64,000 bases of DNA from Sabethes cyaneus (taxonomy: Eukaryota > Arthropoda > Insecta > Diptera > Culicidae), in the NCBI RefSeq assembly GCF_943734655.1, contig NC_071354.1, forward strand, positions 227,038,397 through 227,102,396, given 5' to 3'. A program made the translations under genes and the position numbers. Below the pieces are notes generated by a model, which saw nothing but the letters and a program-made list of their open reading frames with translations, did no database searches and was not told the DNA's origin. Position 1 is the first letter of the stretch. Each line of letters starts with the position of its first letter. Positions 61,202-64,000 of the stretch are shown here, in pieces.

Positions 61202-61693
61202 TCACGAAAGTTCCTGCGAATACTGTGTCTCCAACGAGGGTGGTGGCGGCGGTCGTCGGGCTACGGAAGCGGCCGCAGCAGCAGCCGCCGCTGCCGCCCG
61301 AGCCGCCGCAACGGCATTGGCCGCAGCGGCCGCATTCGAGCGCAGCGGTGCCATCGGAGGCGGCCCGGGGCTGCCGTAGTTGTTGGTGGCGTACAGCTGC
61401 GAGCAACTGTCCTTGATCAGCTCCTGCGTTTCGCGGATTTGACGTTGAACTTGCGGTGCTAGACGTTGAACCGATATCGCTGGTGGGAAACGGGGTGCAT
61501 CCGGTGGCTGTGGTGGTGACGTGTGCTGTTGTTGCTGTTGCTGCTGCTGCTGCTGGAGCTGGCTGGACGACAGAAGACTCCCGCTGCCACCGACGGATAG
61601 TACCGATGAGGAGGGACCACCGGACGATGCTAGCGAAGAGGACACCGACGAGATTCCTCCGCCGGCTTGCGATTGGAGTTGACTGGACGATAG
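61202..61693 (-). CDS. Terminal exon of a Ser/Gln/Ala-rich protein, unidentified
   Basis: On the minus strand an acceptor (CTCTTATTTTCAG) ends at 61694, and the exon starts in phase 0 with LSSSQLQSQAGGGISS. It continues through a Ser/Gly stretch, a run of 10 Gln, a Pro-rich segment (SPPQPPDAPRFPP), a better-defined block (ISVQRLAPQVQRQIRETQEL, then IKDSCSQLYATNN), PGPPPMAPLRS, an Ala-rich run of about 30 residues interrupted by Val, Asn and Arg, and ARRPPPPPSLETQYSQELS before TGA at 61202-61204. The exon supplies about 163 residues. The ISVQRL...CSQLY block is the only part likely to be conserved. Upstream exons are not found in the window. Function unknown. Confidence 0.7.
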   Translation of the reverse strand, partial: LSSSQLQSQAGGGISSVSSSLASSGGPSSSVLSVGGSGSLLSSSQLQQQQQQQQQQHTSPPQPPDAPRFPPAISVQRLAPQVQRQIRETQELIKDSCSQLYATNNYGSPGPPPMAPLRSNAAAAANAVAAARAAAAAAAAAASVARRPPPPPSLETQYSQELS

Positions 61694-61699
61694 CTGAAA

Positions 61700-63640
61700 A
61701 TAAGAGCAGAGAAAGTATCGTTGATATAATTTGTATTATTGTTCACAAATATTGGGTCCTTAAAGTGATAAAACTTAATGAGTTGATTATTATTACCGAG
61801 CAAAAAAAACATTTCGACAGCAGCCTACTGTGGTAATACCCAAGTACAAGTTGGCTTACGTTTAATCTTCCTTTGAAACATTTATTATTCTCATTATGAC
61901 AAGTAATCCGATTACCTTAGAAAAAATAAACCCTTTATTTTTCAACTGATGTTCCGTTGTAAATTTACCTAGACATTATTGCTTTATTACCCAACTTAAC
62001 TTTCCAGAATACAGATTATTGTCAATACCTCTCTAACCTATCCGTCAAAAATTTCCAGCTCTGCGCAATCGATATCGTTTTCAAGGAAGAAAAACAGAAC
62101 ATCCCATTACGTCACAGTCAAGGACCACTCACCGCCAGCCAGCCAGCCAGCCAGCCAACCAAGCCATGCTCGTTGCGGATGTGTGGCTTAACATGAAACA
62201 ACCGCCGCTTTCGATCTCCCCTCTCGGCATCATTCACCCATTTATAAGATAGCAAATTATGAAAACTGTTATCTCAGATCATGATATAATCTAAACAACG
62301 ACACCCCAAATCCTCCGGCCGGCCTGACGGCACGGCGCGATGCGATGGTGTCCCGGTGTTCTGCCAGGCGAAATCATTTCATGCTCGAAATCTCCCGGAA
62401 CAATAACTTTTCGAGAAGCACTTAGCCCTCATCCCCTTTTTAAGAGCAAAAACCATAAAGGCAGCTGTTTCTCCGGTCTGGCCGTCCCAATCCTTACGCC
62501 GTGGTTGTTGTTGTTGCATCTATTCCAACAGTTTCCTAATTTGCTTTCATCCAAATTCCATTGTTATCTTTCGACTCCGAGCTGTTCTGATGAACTCATT
62601 CATAAAATTTACACATGCTTTTTATTTCTTTCTCCGGCTTTGGTCCTGAAATTCTCATTTCGGCATTTGCACAGCCACAGCCTATACCTAGGAGGTGCGT
62701 GGTTCGCAATTCCGACCGGTGTCAGTCGGTCGGTCGTCCTGTCGTCGCCTGAGCCGGGTGTAAATAAATCCATATGTGTGTACAAGAATAATGATCGAAT
62801 GAGCCCAGGTAAACCCGGAGATAAGCCCGTCGCCGTCGCTGGTGATGGGTATTCCAAACCGCCGTGGCGGTACAACATCAGACGCTGGCTGGCTGGTTGG
62901 TTGGCTGGGAAAATATAAAACCGAGAAATTCCGTACCTACGGTCTGAGGTCTGATTTATTTATGTTTTATTTTTTCAAATTATGCTAAGATGTCCTTTTT
63001 CTCAGCTCGACACGTCCAGTTGGAAACGTGCAACGAGAGCGGAAAGAAACGTTCACAACTACTCTGCACGAGCCATGACGATGACAATTTCCCCGGAGTC
63101 GATCTTCTGGCAGCATAGGAAAAAATTCCATGCCGTACCGTAGCGTAACTTCAGCAAGCTTTCATTTTCAAAGCCTTAATTAGTATGCAAGAAGACAACG
63201 CAACGTCACCGCACGGTGACACATGACAAAAAGAAAGCGGCAACACCAACGGAACGGTAACGTACGGGACAGAAGGCGGAACGTCATCATTATTATAACC
63301 ATCATCATGAGGCCAGACCCAGAGCCAGAGACCGATGCGATATGATCCATCAGCTACCACCGCACCGCACCGCACCACAAAAAGCACCAGCTGCAATTTC
63401 AGGATTTTCCCTTTTGCTGCATGCTGTTTTGTTATTTTTTATTCTATTTAAACTGCACTTCCTCGCTTCCTTCTTTGCGCTTTCTTCTGTGCCTTTTGTT
63501 CTGGAATGGGCTTTTGGGTTTATTTCCGAGTGTGACGACGACGGAGTTTTTCGGCTGCCGCAGCCTCCGCCGAAAGAAGAGTGGATGCACGCACAATGCA
63601 ACCGACGCACGGTTTGGGTTGATTAGTCTTGTTCAATCTG
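61700..63640. other. Non-coding DNA between two divergent-looking genes
   Basis: Probably intron or upstream DNA of the minus-strand gene. (CAGC)n occurs at 62133-62156 and (TGGC/TGGT)n at 62884-62908. The ORFs at 62340-62918 and 63342-63702 have no motif. No additional exon with convincing splice sites was found. Confidence 0.4.
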
Positions 63641-63670
63641 CGACCGCGAAAGGATCCTTCTATCGATCGG

Positions 63671-63689
63671 GATCAGTAAAGTATAAAAC
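63671..63689 (+). promoter_or_regulatory. Possible initiator or TATA-like element upstream of the membrane-protein gene
   Basis: TCAGT (63673-63677), the arthropod initiator core, is 33 bases before the ATG. GTATAAAAC (63681-63689) is too close to the ATG to act as its TATA box. If the initiator is real, the 5' UTR is about 35 nt. Confidence 0.3.
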
Positions 63690-63709
63690 ATACAAACTAT
63701 AGTGTAGCG

Positions 63710-64000
63710 ATGGCTTTCTGTACGGATATCAAATTTCACGGGTACTTTATCGGAGTGCTGGCCGGTTTGTTGGAAGTGATTTCGTTAAGTATTTCTGCCT
63801 ATACCCAGTTGGTGGTTGATGATCCGGATCATTCTGAGCTGCCGGAAGATTGTAAGCCCCTTTTTTATTAAATGTGTGTGATCTAACAGTTTTAATTGTT
63901 GGTTTTGTTATTGTTCATTTTAAGTGTTGGACCTGGTTAGTACGTCTGCTGTGGACTATGCCGGAGATGTGGTGATTCTGACTGCTACTGTAATGCTGAT
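63710..64000 (+). CDS. Small hydrophobic membrane protein, 5' part
   Basis: I do not recognise the family with certainty. Exon 1 (63710-63851) begins MAFCTDIKFHGYFIGVLAGL and contains a hydrophobic segment at residues 11-33. After GT-AG removal of a 73-bp intron (63852-63924) the frame continues LLDLVSTSAVDYAGDVVILT and into a second hydrophobic segment cut by the window end. No signal peptidase site is obvious, so residues 11-33 are probably a first membrane segment. The donor reads T|GTAAGC and the acceptor CATTTTAAG. The pattern suits small insect four-helix membrane proteins, but that is inference. The minus-strand Ser/Gln/Ala-rich gene lies to the left in opposite orientation. Confidence 0.7.

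Noticed and set aside
61191..61379. Plus-strand Ala-rich ORF
   Set aside because: It is the reverse complement of the Ala-rich part of the minus-strand exon, which has a splice acceptor, stop and longer frame.
62340..62918. 192-codon ORF at the right end
   Set aside because: No motif and no splice or start context; composition resembles surrounding non-coding DNA.

Overview
The window is nuclear DNA of a dipteran insect, most likely a mosquito and probably an anopheline. The evidence is intron-containing genes with Drosophila-like proteins, short GT-AG introns, RTE, jockey and I/LOA-type non-LTR retrotransposons, many small terminal-inverted-repeat (TIR) elements, abundant tetranucleotide microsatellites, and a SINE that resembles anopheline SINE200 (this last point is from memory). 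No prokaryotic features are present. Coding density is very low and transposable elements dominate.

Host genes. (1) The SR splicing factor Rbp1 (SRSF3/SRSF7 class) is on + at 38815-41926 in three coding exons, preceded by a likely non-coding first exon ending at 38404. (2) The anaphase-promoting complex subunit APC15 is on - at 42514-43010 in three exons, convergent with Rbp1; predicted 3' UTRs overlap. (3) The terminal exon of a Ser/Gln/Ala-rich protein I cannot name is on - at 61202-61693. (4) The first two exons of a small hydrophobic membrane protein are on + from 63710 and run off the window.

Layout. 1-2330 is GC-richer non-coding DNA with microsatellites. 2330-9500 is AT-rich, holding an 843-bp TA-flanked TIR element (3387-4229), an apparently perfect 2432-bp (GTCT)n array (5362-7793) and a 374-bp foldback MITE just after it. 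9500-12450 is GC-richer with no recognisable gene. 13240-18107 is one RTE copy into which a jockey fragment, a SINE, a 1161-bp TIR element and an 859-bp retroposon have been inserted. 18108-24640 holds an (ATG)108 array, a 105-bp MITE and a decayed RTE piece. 24640-30540 has a composite repeat with a long polypyrimidine tract, a poly-G TIR element, a 1.6-kb polypyrimidine region, and an RTE copy inserted in what looks like a 48-nt host exon. 30590-31380 has two interlocked inverted repeats. 35420-36700 is a cluster of foldback elements.

43946-45412 is a 1.47-kb TIR element carrying six degenerate repeats with E-box palindromes and a possible three-exon, 86-codon gene that I do not recognise; it is the best candidate here for something undescribed. 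45526-48470 is an RTE-B copy interrupted by a young RTE-A copy with a 16-bp target-site duplication. 48780-50870 is a second copy of the composite polypyrimidine repeat. 53830-58620 holds further non-LTR copies, one interrupted by a MITE. 59226-59569 is a hAT-type MITE with an 8-bp duplication. The host genes show no joint pathway: Rbp1 acts in splicing and APC15 in the cell cycle. Most of the rest is a record of repeated nested transposition.
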